From NCBI GenBank assembly GCA_001509345.1, contig LGGM01000005.1, forward strand, positions 1 through 40,410: 40,410 bases of DNA, given 5' to 3'. The DNA is from Clostridiales bacterium 38_11 (GTDB lineage Bacteria > Bacillota > Clostridia > Tissierellales > Dethiosulfatibacteraceae). Below the pieces are notes generated by a model that saw nothing but the letters and a program-made list of their open reading frames with translations, was not told where the DNA came from and did not search any database. Shown here in pieces: positions 9,362 to 17,283 of the stretch. A program made the position numbers and the translations under genes. Position 1 is the stretch's first letter, and each line of letters opens with the position of its first letter.

Positions 9362-9760
9362 TTACCTCGTTATTTCTGTTTTTATTTTTTCAAACAGTTC
9401 TTCTATTCTCTGATTCTGGTTGGACATGTAAAGATATCCAAATAATGCTTCGAGCCCAGTAGCATATTTGTAATCTGTTAATTTTGCATTTTTGGGTACT
9501 GTAACACTCTTGGCATTTCTACCCCTTTTGACAATTCGCAATTCTTCCTCTGTAAGGTCGTTTTCAAGAAATCTGAATGCCTCGGCTTGTGCCTCGGCTT
9601 TAACAAAAAGTATAGCCTTTCTGTGGAGATCATTGACGTTCATGTCATGATTTTCTATCAGATAAGACCTCACCAGCAGTTCGAAAACAGCATCACCTAT
9701 ATAAGCCAGCTGGAGTGGAGACATCAGCCTCGGATCCTTGGTCAATTTATTTTCTTCCAT
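9362..9760 (-). CDS. mrnC: Mini-ribonuclease III
   Basis: This 132-residue protein is an RNase III catalytic domain with no double-stranded-RNA-binding domain, as expected of Mini-III, which matures the ends of 23S rRNA in Bacillota. The catalytic signature is in LAYIGDAVFELLVRSYL, and the second acidic patch is in the YKYATGLEALFGYLYM segment (the conserved EAL[FI]G motif). Its start overlaps the end of cysS by 19 nt and its end is 3 nt from rlmB, reproducing the cysS-mrnC-rlmB order of Bacillus. Confidence 0.93.
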   Translation of the reverse strand: MEENKLTKDPRLMSPLQLAYIGDAVFELLVRSYLIENHDMNVNDLHRKAILFVKAEAQAEAFRFLENDLTEEELRIVKRGRNAKSVTVPKNAKLTDYKYATGLEALFGYLYMSNQNQRIEELFEKIKTEITR

Positions 9761-11136
9761 TTTACGCCATCTCTCGTATCTTCTATTTCAATTCCAATAT
9801 CCAACAATTGCTTTCTCAGGGCGTCAGCCAATTCGAAATCCTTATTTCTTCTAGCTTCGTTCCTTTTTTCAATGATTTGCTTTACGTCATCCGTTATTTC
9901 ATCATCCGGTTCTTTGTGTAGGATACCTAAAACATTGGCCATATCCATGTAGACATCAAGTGTGGATTGAATTGTCTCTTTGGTTGTGCTTTCATCAAAG
10001 TAAGTATTAATATATTTTGATGTCTCGAACATGGCTGTAACCGCGTCGGCTGTATTTATATCATCGTCCATCGCTTTTTCGAAGTCTCTTCTGAAATTTA
10101 ATAGTTTTAATTTTACGGTATTGTCCATCTCTCCGGATGGATTTTTCTCCAATAGTGAAGTTAACTTAATCTTTGAATTATATAATCTCTGTAGTGATGC
10201 TCCTGCTTGATGGATTGTCTCTCGACTATAATTGATAGGTTTTCTGTAGTGTCCTGAAACAATGAAAAATCTTAGGATTTCCAGGTTATATTCCTTGCTG
10301 ACATCCCTTACTGTAAAGAAATTGTTCAGTGATTTACTCATTTTTTCATCATTTATATTGATCATGCCGTTATGAAGCCAATAATTGGCAAATGGTTTAC
10401 CTGTCAACGCCTCGCTCTGAGCGATCTCATTCTCATGGTGAGGAAACTGCAAGTCCTCTCCACCTGCATGAATATCAATTGTATCACCCAAAATATCCCG
10501 GATCATAACAGAACACTCTATATGCCATCCTGGTCTTCCCTTCCCCCACGGACTGCCCCAGGATGGTTCTCCTGGCTTTTCTTTTTTCCATAAAACAAAA
10601 TCCGATGGTGATTGCTTCTCGTTGTTGACATCTGCTCTGGCACCTGATATTAATTCATCTGGATTTTTTTTGGACAGCTTCCCATAATCCTTGATTTTAG
10701 TCGTATCAAAATATACATTTCCTTCGATATTATACGCATAGCCCTTCTCTTCCAAGCTTTTTATGAACTTGATAATCCCGCCGATATGCTCGGTAGCTCT
10801 TGGATTGATGGTTTCATCCACCAATATATTTAGCCCTCTCACATCAATCAGATATTCGCGTATATATTTTTCTGCCAGTTCTTTGACAGTTGTATTTTCC
10901 TCTAAAGCTTTGTTGATAAGCTTGTCATCAATATCTGTAAAATTAACGACATAAGTCACCTTAAAGCCCTTGTATTTGAAGTACCGTCTCAAAGTATCAA
11001 AAATAACAGCTGGTCTTGCGTTCCCGACGTGGATATAATTATAGACTGTAGGTCCGCAGACATACATCTTCACCTTTTTGGATGCAATAGGTATGAATTC
11101 TTCTTTTTGTCTGGTTAATGTATTATACAATCTCAA
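9742..11136 (-). CDS. cysS: cysteinyl-tRNA synthetase
   Basis: This 464-residue class I synthetase charges tRNA(Cys). It has the HIGH-type motif HVGN at residues 36-39 and KMSKS near residue 266. Zinc ligands are visible at C27 (CGPT), in HIECSVM, and in HAGGEDLQFPHHENE. The start is TTG with a strong GGAAGGTGA ribosome site 7 nt upstream; no in-frame ATG fits better. It follows gltX by 15 nt and overlaps mrnC by 19 nt. Serine acetyltransferase (cysE), which lies between gltX and cysS in Bacillus, is absent here. Confidence 0.95.
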   Translation of the reverse strand: MRLYNTLTRQKEEFIPIASKKVKMYVCGPTVYNYIHVGNARPAVIFDTLRRYFKYKGFKVTYVVNFTDIDDKLINKALEENTTVKELAEKYIREYLIDVRGLNILVDETINPRATEHIGGIIKFIKSLEEKGYAYNIEGNVYFDTTKIKDYGKLSKKNPDELISGARADVNNEKQSPSDFVLWKKEKPGEPSWGSPWGKGRPGWHIECSVMIRDILGDTIDIHAGGEDLQFPHHENEIAQSEALTGKPFANYWLHNGMININDEKMSKSLNNFFTVRDVSKEYNLEILRFFIVSGHYRKPINYSRETIHQAGASLQRLYNSKIKLTSLLEKNPSGEMDNTVKLKLLNFRRDFEKAMDDDINTADAVTAMFETSKYINTYFDESTTKETIQSTLDVYMDMANVLGILHKEPDDEITDDVKQIIEKRNEARRNKDFELADALRKQLLDIGIEIEDTRDGVKWKKIN

Positions 11137-11151
11137 AAAATATTCACCTTC

Positions 11152-12633
11152 CTAATCGTTCAGGGCATCTAAGACAAACTCGATTCTCCTGATCAGCAAT
11201 GATTTGCCCAATATGATAAATGTTTTACCCATGTCCGGTCCATGAAGCTGTCCTGTCACAGCTGCCCTGATAGGCATGAACAAGCCTTTTCCTTTGGCTC
11301 CCGTCTCGTTTTTTAGAACATTGAATATATTTGCTGAGAACTCCTCATCCACGGCCTCTGTTTCTTTGAGTTTCACCATGAATGCGTTTAAGAGTCTTGT
11401 CACATGCTCCTGCTGAAGTGTATCGATGACCTCTTCGTTTTCGAATGAGACCTCATCTCCGAAGAATACATCCAGATGGTTATTGATTTGTGACATGTGA
11501 TCCAACTTTTCTTTCACTAAATCGATAATCTTAAGGTAGCGGTCTTTTTCTCGGCGTATGTTTTCTTCCGTATCTCTACCCGCTGCTATGATATGGTGAA
11601 TTGCCAATTCAAAGAGTTCCTCGTTGTCCGCTTTTCTGATGTATTGGCTGTTAATCCAGTTTAGTTTGTCTACATCAAATACTCCACCGGTGTTAGAGAT
11701 CCTGTCAAAAGAAAACTCTTGTATCAGTTCATCCATTGTAAACAGCTCTTGGTTATCCTTTGGACTCCATCCTACCAAAGCCAAATAATTAACCAATGCC
11801 TCCGGCAGATAACCTTTATCTAGAAAATCAGTCACAGAAACATCACCTTGTCTTTTGCTCAGTTTTTTCTTGTCCTTATTCAAAACTGTCGGAAGATGAA
11901 CAAAATCCGGAACGTTCCAACCGTAATAGTTGTAGAGAACAACCTGCTTAGGTGTTGAGGTCAACCACTCTTCCCCTCTGACTATGTGGGTTATCTTCAT
12001 GAGATAATCATCGATAACCACAGCAAAATGATATGTGGGGTAACCATCGGACTTGATTAGCACCTGGTCGTCAATATCACTGGAGTGTATTGCTATATCA
12101 CCCCTCACCAAATCGTGAAATCTTATTTCTTCATTGTCAGGCACTTTTAACCTTACCACGTATTCTTCTCCAGCTTTGATTCTAATCTCAGCCTCATCCT
12201 TGGATAGATTCAGACAATGTCTGTCATACATTGGCGTTTTACCTTCCGATTTTTGCTTGTCTCGGACTTCCTCCAACCTTTCTTTCGAACAAAAGCAATA
12301 ATATGCATATCCTTTATCGATCAGTGCATGTATGTACGACTGATATATATCCAGCCTCTCAGATTGGATATAGGGACCAAAATTACCTTTCTGCACTAGC
12401 TCACTATTTTCTATAAAAACTCCCTCATCGTGGTTGATGCCGGCCCATTTCAGAGAATCCAACAAATTCTCAATAGCACCTCCCACCAGTCTGGTTCTGT
12501 CTGTATCCTCTATTCTCAGCACAAATTGTCCCTTGTTTTTTCTGGCAAAAAGAAAATTGTATAATGCGGTCCTCAAACTACCGATATGCACGTATCCTGT
12601 GGGACTAGGTGCAAATCTGACTCTTATATCCAT
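11152..12633 (-). CDS. gltX: glutamyl-tRNA synthetase
   Basis: This 493-residue class I synthetase charges tRNA(Glu), and in many Bacillota also tRNA(Gln). The N-terminus MDIRVRFAPSPTGYVHIG carries the HIGH motif, RIEDTD is the conserved substrate loop, and KLSKRQGDV is the KMSKS-type loop at about residue 247. An in-frame ATG exists 48 nt upstream at 12681, but it falls at the predicted transcription start. The ATG at 12633 has a perfect GGAGG 5 nt before it and begins exactly at the conserved sequence, so that start is chosen. It is the first gene of gltX-cysS-mrnC-rlmB-yacP. No T-box is present in the leader of about 45 nt. Confidence 0.95.
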   Translation of the reverse strand: MDIRVRFAPSPTGYVHIGSLRTALYNFLFARKNKGQFVLRIEDTDRTRLVGGAIENLLDSLKWAGINHDEGVFIENSELVQKGNFGPYIQSERLDIYQSYIHALIDKGYAYYCFCSKERLEEVRDKQKSEGKTPMYDRHCLNLSKDEAEIRIKAGEEYVVRLKVPDNEEIRFHDLVRGDIAIHSSDIDDQVLIKSDGYPTYHFAVVIDDYLMKITHIVRGEEWLTSTPKQVVLYNYYGWNVPDFVHLPTVLNKDKKKLSKRQGDVSVTDFLDKGYLPEALVNYLALVGWSPKDNQELFTMDELIQEFSFDRISNTGGVFDVDKLNWINSQYIRKADNEELFELAIHHIIAAGRDTEENIRREKDRYLKIIDLVKEKLDHMSQINNHLDVFFGDEVSFENEEVIDTLQQEHVTRLLNAFMVKLKETEAVDEEFSANIFNVLKNETGAKGKGLFMPIRAAVTGQLHGPDMGKTFIILGKSLLIRRIEFVLDALND

Positions 12634-12686
12634 CTTTTCCTCCAAATTAATTAGTTTGTCTCTCTTGTTAACATAGTGCACACATC

Positions 12687-12715
12687 ATTATATAACAGTA
12701 GTCTATTAGTATCAA
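12687..12715 (-). promoter_or_regulatory. sigma-A promoter of the gltX operon
   Basis: On the minus strand TTGATA (12715-12710) and TATAAT (12692-12687) are separated by exactly 17 nt, a near-consensus vegetative promoter. The predicted start of transcription is near 12680, giving a leader of about 45 nt. Confidence 0.85.
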
Positions 12716-12744
12716 GAATTGTATTGAAACGTACTCTCCTTCAA

Positions 12745-12770
12745 ATAACCAGAGACGCTTACGCGTCTCT
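12745..12770 (-). terminator. hairpin immediately after the DUF896 gene, probable weak terminator
   Basis: On the minus strand AGAGACGC and GCGTCTCT form a perfect 8-bp GC-rich stem with a 4-nt loop (12770-12751). It starts right after the stop codon and is followed by GGTTATTTG, a poor uridine tract. It separates this transcript from the gltX promoter. The stem is clear; termination efficiency is uncertain. Confidence 0.6.
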
Positions 12771-12941
12771 CTAATCGACAATTTCTATATTGTCAAGCTG
12801 ATTTTTAAGCGAGGCTCTGAGATTTTTCAGATATGCCTGCCTCAGCTGTTTCTGCTCCTGTTTTTCCTCCTCGGAAAGCTCCTCTATCTTAGCCTTTTTG
12901 GCCAGATAGTTTATTCTTTCTATTCTTTCCTGCGATAACAT
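12771..12941 (-). CDS. UPF0291/DUF896 small protein (YnzC-like)
   Basis: This 56-codon gene begins at ATG 12941 after a GAGGTG ribosome site. The product is highly charged, starting MLSQERIERINYLAKKAK, with SEEEKQEQKQLRQAYL in the middle and ending NIEIVD. This is the layout of the DUF896 family (Bacillus YnzC), a two-helix soluble protein of unknown function often encoded near lexA/yneA. Here neither lexA nor yneA is adjacent; it lies downstream of a LacI-type regulator and a gene remnant. A GC-rich hairpin follows directly after the stop codon. Confidence 0.88.
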   Translation of the reverse strand: MLSQERIERINYLAKKAKIEELSEEEKQEQKQLRQAYLKNLRASLKNQLDNIEIVD

Positions 12942-13076
12942 GTGTCACCTCTTGTTAAAAAAGTATATGTTTTCAAGGGCTGATAAACCCTTCTGCCACC
13001 TGTCTGAACGCTCTGATAAAGAACGGCTGGAGTAATCCCAAAAATTTTGTTTCTCCTCTTAAGCCATCCCATACGG
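12942..13076. other. intergenic remnant region without a supported gene
   Basis: Between the thpR-like fragment and the DUF896 gene no frame has a good start plus ribosome site. A frame without a credible start runs to a stop at 12973 and ends in a plausible peptide (FFIRAFRQVAEGFISP), which I could not assign. A weak 5-bp hairpin (AAGGG/CCCTT) lies at about 12975-12992. The stretch may be decayed coding DNA. Confidence 0.35.
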
Positions 13077-13175
13077 TTATCTTCCTTTTTCGGCATTTTC
13101 CTTCAGAACATTTTGAATATCTGAATTTTTTTTGACAGTGCTATCGTCAAAACCGTATGCAATGAATAATCTCAT
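13077..13175 (-). pseudogene. truncated N-terminus of an RNA 2',3'-cyclic phosphodiesterase (2'-5' RNA ligase, ThpR-like)
   Basis: One nucleotide after the lacI stop codon an ATG opens a 32-codon frame starting MRLFIAYGFDD and ending LKENAEKGR before TAA. This matches the first 30 or so residues of ThpR/LigT proteins, which start MRLFIA, contain a short amphipathic helix and then reach a KGR/KGN turn before the first HxTL motif. Here the frame stops at that turn and neither HxTL motif is found downstream in any frame, so about 80% of the gene is missing. There is no ribosome site. An A8 run lies inside it. The match is by eye over a short stretch, so confidence is moderate. Confidence 0.5.
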
Positions 13176-13176
13176 C

Positions 13177-14178
13177 TTAATTCAAGTTTTTAACGCTATT
13201 TCTCTCCATAAAACAGTAAGGCAGTTCTATTGTTGTCCTGGCGCTCTTGTCCCCTTCAATTTTTTTGATCAATGTTCGGACCGTTACAGCTCCGACATCA
13301 TAGAATGGTTCAGAAATGGTGGTCAGTGTTGGTCTGACATGTTGGCTCTCCTTGTAATCTCCATAACCAACAACCGAAATATCATCCGGTACCTTGTACC
13401 CATCATCAAACAGATGATTGATCAGCCCAATAGCCAGTTCATCATTGGTACAGAAGACAGCCGTAACGTTTCCTAAATCCTTGATAACCTCCGTTGCCAT
13501 AGCATATCCGTCATTGTATCTTCTCCCCTCGGCCACATACACCTTTGAAAAATTGATATTGTTCTCTTTCAGCATTTCTTTATATCCTTTGATCTTATCA
13601 TGCTCATGAGTGGAGCTTTCGCCAAAATCAGACAAAAAAGCAATTCTGCTATGCCCTTCCCCTATTAGATATTTGGTCATCTCCGCTGATGCGAGAAAAC
13701 TGTTTATACTGATATGATCAATTGTATCATTCTTGATGTCTCTGGTAAAATACATCGAATGCTTGGTATTCTTCTTTACAGCTTCAATCAACTCATCATC
13801 AAAATGATATCCTATTAATATGATGCCCTCTGCCTGCTTTCTATTTAGCAACGACAAATGGTTCATCTGAGCCTCCCTGTCATAATAGGAACCACAAAGA
13901 AGTATATCATAATTATACATTCTACCCACTTCTTCTATACCTTTCACCATTTCAGCTATATACGAATTTGACAGGTCATTGACAATAACTCCTATCAGAT
14001 ATGATCGTCTCGTCACAAGACTTCTGGCGACCTCATTGGGTCTATAACCAGTCTCTTCAATTACTTCAAGCACCCTCTTGCGAACTTCCGGACTAACCGG
14101 TTTTGAATCGTTGATGACTCTGGATACTGTAGAGATAGATACTCCAGACATACGTGCAACATCTTTAATCGTTGTCAT
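13177..14178 (-). CDS. LacI/GalR-family transcriptional regulator
   Basis: This 333-residue protein begins MTTIKDVARMSGVSISTVSRV, the classic LacI helix-turn-helix, followed by the hinge sequence GYRPNEVARSLVTRRS. The rest is a periplasmic-binding-protein-like effector domain (IGVIVNDLSNSYIAEMV, AVFCTNDELAIGL, DISVVGYGD). An upstream in-frame start at 14232 overlaps the -10 box at 14224-14229, so the ATG at 14178 with GAGG 5 nt upstream is used. No sugar transporter or catabolic operon is adjacent, so the effector cannot be guessed. It may act on distant genes or on itself. The gene is followed by a thpR-like remnant. Confidence 0.9.
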   Translation of the reverse strand: MTTIKDVARMSGVSISTVSRVINDSKPVSPEVRKRVLEVIEETGYRPNEVARSLVTRRSYLIGVIVNDLSNSYIAEMVKGIEEVGRMYNYDILLCGSYYDREAQMNHLSLLNRKQAEGIILIGYHFDDELIEAVKKNTKHSMYFTRDIKNDTIDHISINSFLASAEMTKYLIGEGHSRIAFLSDFGESSTHEHDKIKGYKEMLKENNINFSKVYVAEGRRYNDGYAMATEVIKDLGNVTAVFCTNDELAIGLINHLFDDGYKVPDDISVVGYGDYKESQHVRPTLTTISEPFYDVGAVTVRTLIKKIEGDKSARTTIELPYCFMERNSVKNLN

Positions 14179-14223
14179 AAAAACCTCTTTTCGAAATAAT
14201 AAATCACTTTCCCATTTTCCTAT

Positions 14224-14251
14224 ATTATACATTTTTCTGACATAATTTCAA
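14224..14251 (-). promoter_or_regulatory. sigma-A promoter of the LacI-type regulator gene
   Basis: On the minus strand TTGAAA (14251-14246) and TATAAT (14229-14224) are spaced by 16 nt. Predicted transcription starts near 14217, about 40 nt before the ATG at 14178. Confidence 0.7.
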
Positions 14252-14278
14252 GGTTTATATCAGTATCGAATAATGTTC

Positions 14279-14307
14279 TTGTCATTGTAGAAGCATTGTT
14301 ATAGAAT
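14279..14307 (+). promoter_or_regulatory. candidate sigma-A promoter of the zinc-ribbon gene
   Basis: TTGTCA (14279-14284) and TAGAAT (14302-14307) are separated by 17 nt. The predicted start near 14314 would leave a leader of only about 11 nt containing AGGGTGAG as ribosome site. It faces away from the LacI promoter in the same gap. Confidence 0.5.
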
Positions 14308-14324
14308 GAATCAGGGTGAGAATT

Positions 14325-14549
14325 ATGGAGAATGAACAGTTATCTCTTTTTAAGCTTGTGCATTTCAACAAGCGGCCAGATACCAGCATACCGGATAAGA
14401 TTCATCTATCCGGCAAACAGAGATGGTGTCCTTATTGTTCCAATAAGGTTATTTTTGTGAGAGATAAAAAGCTCGGTGTAAAGAAATGTCCTGTCTGCAG
14501 TATAACTGAAAAGGATTACTGGGTTAAAAGAGTCAACAAGATTTTATAA
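14325..14549 (+). CDS. small zinc-ribbon protein of unknown function
   Basis: This 74-residue protein has two CxxC knuckles, C35-PY-C38 and C55-PV-C58, spaced as in a treble-clef or zinc-ribbon fold; the rest is basic and soluble. I do not recognise a named family. A GTG start at 14316 is possible, but it has no spaced ribosome site. The ATG at 14325 is preceded by AGGGTGAG 4-5 nt upstream and is preferred. It is one of only three plus-strand genes and is transcribed convergently with glmM, with only 3 nt between the two stop codons and no visible terminator, so the transcripts must overlap. Nucleic-acid binding is possible but unproven. Confidence 0.7.
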   Translation: MENEQLSLFKLVHFNKRPDTSIPDKIHLSGKQRWCPYCSNKVIFVRDKKLGVKKCPVCSITEKDYWVKRVNKIL

Positions 14550-14552
14550 AAA

Positions 14553-15899
14553 CTAGCCCAAGCGACTTTCTATCAGTTTGCTGAGATCTACTGCCTTCTG
14601 TCTGATTTCGAATTCATTTTCTCCTTCAATCATTACCCTAACCAATGGTTCTGTACCTGATGGTCTAATCAGTACTCTTCCTTTTCCTTCAAATTCCAAC
14701 TCCAACCCAATAATAGATTGGTTGATGATTTTATCTTCAAGATATAGCTTTTTATTCTCGTTCTTTACGCTTGCATTTACCAATACCTGTGGGTAATCAT
14801 ACATGATGGATGACAACTCAGTTAGCGTTTTGTTCTGCTCAACTAGAGCTGAAATCAGCTGCACAGCTGTTAAGAGTCCATCCCCTGTAGTATTGTAATC
14901 GAGGAATATGATATGTCCTGACTGCTCGCCCCCAAGCGTGAACCCACTTTGTCGCATTTCTTCCAATACATATCTATCACCAACTTGGGTTTTAATGATT
15001 GCAATGCCTCTTTCTTTCAGGCATATGTCCAATCCCATGTTGCTCATGACAGTTCCGACTATGGTATTGTTTTTTAGTTTACCCATTTTTTTCATGTAGT
15101 TGCCGCAAATTGCCATTATATGGTCGCCATCTACTATTTTCCCATTATGATCCACCGCTATGAGTCTATCCGCATCTCCATCAAAGGATAGCCCTATATC
15201 CGCACCTGTATCTTTGACAAGATTCTGCACTGCTTCAGGATGTGTAGATCCACAGTTGACATTAATATTGATACCGTTTGGTTTGTTGTTAATCACAAAC
15301 ACTTGAGCACCTAATGCCTTTAGTGCTTCCGGGGCAACTCCGTAAACAGCCCCATTGGCACAATCCATTGCAATTTTCAATCCAGAAAAATCAGACTTAG
15401 TAGTTTTCATGATGCAATCCATGTAGATTCCCATTGGATTTTCCAAAGGTATTTTTCTTCCTATGTCACCTTCCGTTGGATAATAATGGATATCCATTCC
15501 ACCCAAAATCACATTTTCTATTTCCTCCTCAAGGTCGTCTGAAAGCTTAAAACCATCTGAATTAAATAGCTTAATGCCATTATAGATGTAGGGATTGTGC
15601 GATGCTGAAATCATTACTCCACCATCTGCGTTTAACTCCCTGATCAGACAAGCTATTGCAGGTGTGGGCAGTACCCCGGCATACAAAACATCTACCCCTG
15701 CTGAGCATATTCCTGCTGTGACGGCTCCCTCTAGCATATCACAAGAAATTCTAGTATCCATTCCGATAACTATTTTAGGCTTCTTCTTGCCTTTTGTGAC
15801 ATGATATCCACCTATTCTTCCTATTTTATACGCCAGGTCTCCAGTTAATTCCTTATTAGCGATTCCTCTAACCCCATCAGTTCCAAATAATCTGCTCAA
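14553..15899 (-). CDS. glmM: phosphoglucosamine mutase
   Basis: This 448-residue protein converts glucosamine-6-phosphate to glucosamine-1-phosphate on the way to UDP-GlcNAc for peptidoglycan. It begins MSRLFGTDGVRG. The catalytic phosphoserine is S100 in SASHNP, the Mg2+ loop is DGDADR at about residue 240, the sugar-binding loop is GGEQSGH, and the phosphate-binding loop is RPSGTEPLVRVMIE near the C-terminus. A perfect AGGAGG lies before the ATG. Unlike in Bacillus it is not next to cdaA/ybbR. It stands between a histidine kinase gene (84-nt gap) and the convergent zinc-ribbon gene. Confidence 0.96.
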   Translation of the reverse strand: MSRLFGTDGVRGIANKELTGDLAYKIGRIGGYHVTKGKKKPKIVIGMDTRISCDMLEGAVTAGICSAGVDVLYAGVLPTPAIACLIRELNADGGVMISASHNPYIYNGIKLFNSDGFKLSDDLEEEIENVILGGMDIHYYPTEGDIGRKIPLENPMGIYMDCIMKTTKSDFSGLKIAMDCANGAVYGVAPEALKALGAQVFVINNKPNGININVNCGSTHPEAVQNLVKDTGADIGLSFDGDADRLIAVDHNGKIVDGDHIMAICGNYMKKMGKLKNNTIVGTVMSNMGLDICLKERGIAIIKTQVGDRYVLEEMRQSGFTLGGEQSGHIIFLDYNTTGDGLLTAVQLISALVEQNKTLTELSSIMYDYPQVLVNASVKNENKKLYLEDKIINQSIIGLELEFEGKGRVLIRPSGTEPLVRVMIEGENEFEIRQKAVDLSKLIESRLG

Positions 15900-15926
15900 T
15901 ATTTCCTCCTTGTAATTTGTTGCTTA

Positions 15927-15932
15927 ATACTA
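15927..15932 (-). promoter_or_regulatory. candidate extended -10 box for glmM
   Basis: The minus strand reads TGATAGTAT, an extended -10, with TTTTGA 16 nt upstream as a weak -35. It lies about 28 nt before the glmM start. glmM could also be read through from the histidine kinase gene, since no terminator is visible between them. Confidence 0.3.
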
Positions 15933-15983
15933 TCATTTTTCTACGAACTCAAAAGTATCTTTTTATTTTGTTTTGGTTGTGTT

Positions 15984-17282
15984 CTATTTGCTTATTGGAA
16001 ATTCAACAATAAAGGTGGTGCCCTGTCCAATTTTACTATCTACTGTTATTTTCCCTTTATGATTGTCTGCAATCCATTTTGCTATGCTCAAACCCAACCC
16101 TGTTCCTCCGTTTTCCCTGTGTCGGGCTTTATCTGCCCTATAGAATCTGTCAAAAATTCTCTCAGTATCTCTTCGGGACATACCCATACCACTGTCTGTT
16201 ATTCTAAAGGTAGCGCAGTCATTCTCGGACTTGAGTGTGATTTTGATTTTCCCGTTTCGGTTTGTATATTTGATAGCATTGTCTAAGAAAATGGTGATCA
16301 GCTGAGCAACTCTCAGACTATCCCCCATGATGAAGATATCCTCATCTATATTGGTATCCAATTCTAGATTGTTTTCTATCAGCTTTACTCTGAAACGATC
16401 AATGACACTCATGCAAATATCAGAAAAATTGATTTTTTCTCTGGTTATTCTAATCTGGTTGGCATCTATCTGCGCCAGCGTCAGCAATTCTTCCACGAGC
16501 TTTGTCATCAACTGTGTTTCTGTGTAGGCATTGTTCAGCCACATTTCATTATCACTAATTGTTCTTTCTTGGTCACATAAAGCGGCATCCAGATTTGTCT
16601 GAATAACCGAAAGAGGTGTCCTTAATTCGTGTGATGCATCTGCAACAAATTCCTTTTGTCTTAGCCATGCTTTTTTTACAGGACTGATGCTCAGTCCTGC
16701 CAGAAACCATGAGACAATCGTCAAAATAACAGCACTCATCAAGGATGTTATAATCAGTATTTTTTTTAGATGATTCAGAATGAACAACTCCATCGAAATG
16801 TCTTGGTAAAGCTGAAGCACACCCATGGTTCCCTCATTCCTGAAAAACTTTGTGTAAATTCTGTAATCGATATTGTCAATATTATCGATTACAAAACTGT
16901 ATCCTTGGTTTTTGTAAGCATTGAGAACATATTTTTCAAATTTTTCAAATGAAATACCACCGTTATTTCTGACATAAGCCATATTGAGACTTTTATCATA
17001 AATAGCATAACTCAATTTCAACTTGCTGTCGTTGAAAACCAGGCTCTGTCTGAATCTCTCAAAAAAATCTGTTGTATCCTCTGTATTAGGAAAGCCAAAA
17101 TAATCTTGTCCAATATTGTTGCCATATATTATATCATTTGCAGATTTTTCCAGTAAATTTCGGGATGAAGAATCAATCAGCGTCTTTGTGCCCATATATA
17201 ATGCACCCGATAATATTGACAGAAAAATAATCATCACCAAAAGAATAGATAAGGTAAATCTAATTCTTAGTTTTTTAAACAT
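15984..17282 (-). CDS. two-component sensor histidine kinase
   Basis: This 432-residue kinase has membrane segments at about residues 9-31 and 175-197, with an extracytoplasmic sensor of about 145 residues between them. The HisKA motif is DASHELRTPLS with the phosphoacceptor at H218. The ATPase lobe has N-box DNAIKYT, G1 DSGMGM and G2 GGTGLGLSIA. Only a very short linker joins TM2 to the dimerisation helix, so a full HAMP domain appears absent. The chosen ATG has AAGGAG 7 nt upstream and is 1 nt from the response regulator stop; an alternative start 45 nt upstream is unlikely. It is the last gene of an efflux operon and probably senses an envelope-active compound. Confidence 0.9.
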   Translation of the reverse strand: MFKKLRIRFTLSILLVMIIFLSILSGALYMGTKTLIDSSSRNLLEKSANDIIYGNNIGQDYFGFPNTEDTTDFFERFRQSLVFNDSKLKLSYAIYDKSLNMAYVRNNGGISFEKFEKYVLNAYKNQGYSFVIDNIDNIDYRIYTKFFRNEGTMGVLQLYQDISMELFILNHLKKILIITSLMSAVILTIVSWFLAGLSISPVKKAWLRQKEFVADASHELRTPLSVIQTNLDAALCDQERTISDNEMWLNNAYTETQLMTKLVEELLTLAQIDANQIRITREKINFSDICMSVIDRFRVKLIENNLELDTNIDEDIFIMGDSLRVAQLITIFLDNAIKYTNRNGKIKITLKSENDCATFRITDSGMGMSRRDTERIFDRFYRADKARHRENGGTGLGLSIAKWIADNHKGKITVDSKIGQGTTFIVEFPISK

Positions 17283-17283
17283 T

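Noticed and set aside
12634-12686. Possible T-box leader before gltX
   Set aside because: The leader from the strong promoter is only about 45 nt, far too short for a T-box, and no specifier stem or terminator hairpin is present.
12951-13096. Reading frame starting MPKKEDNRMGW on the minus strand between lacI and the DUF896 gene
   Set aside because: Poor ribosome-site spacing, no recognisable family, and it runs into the start of the DUF896 gene in a different frame.
13071-13158. 8-bp inverted repeat (ATACGGTT/AACCGTAT) around the thpR remnant as insertion-sequence ends
   Set aside because: Too short and too closely spaced, with no transposase and no target-site duplication.
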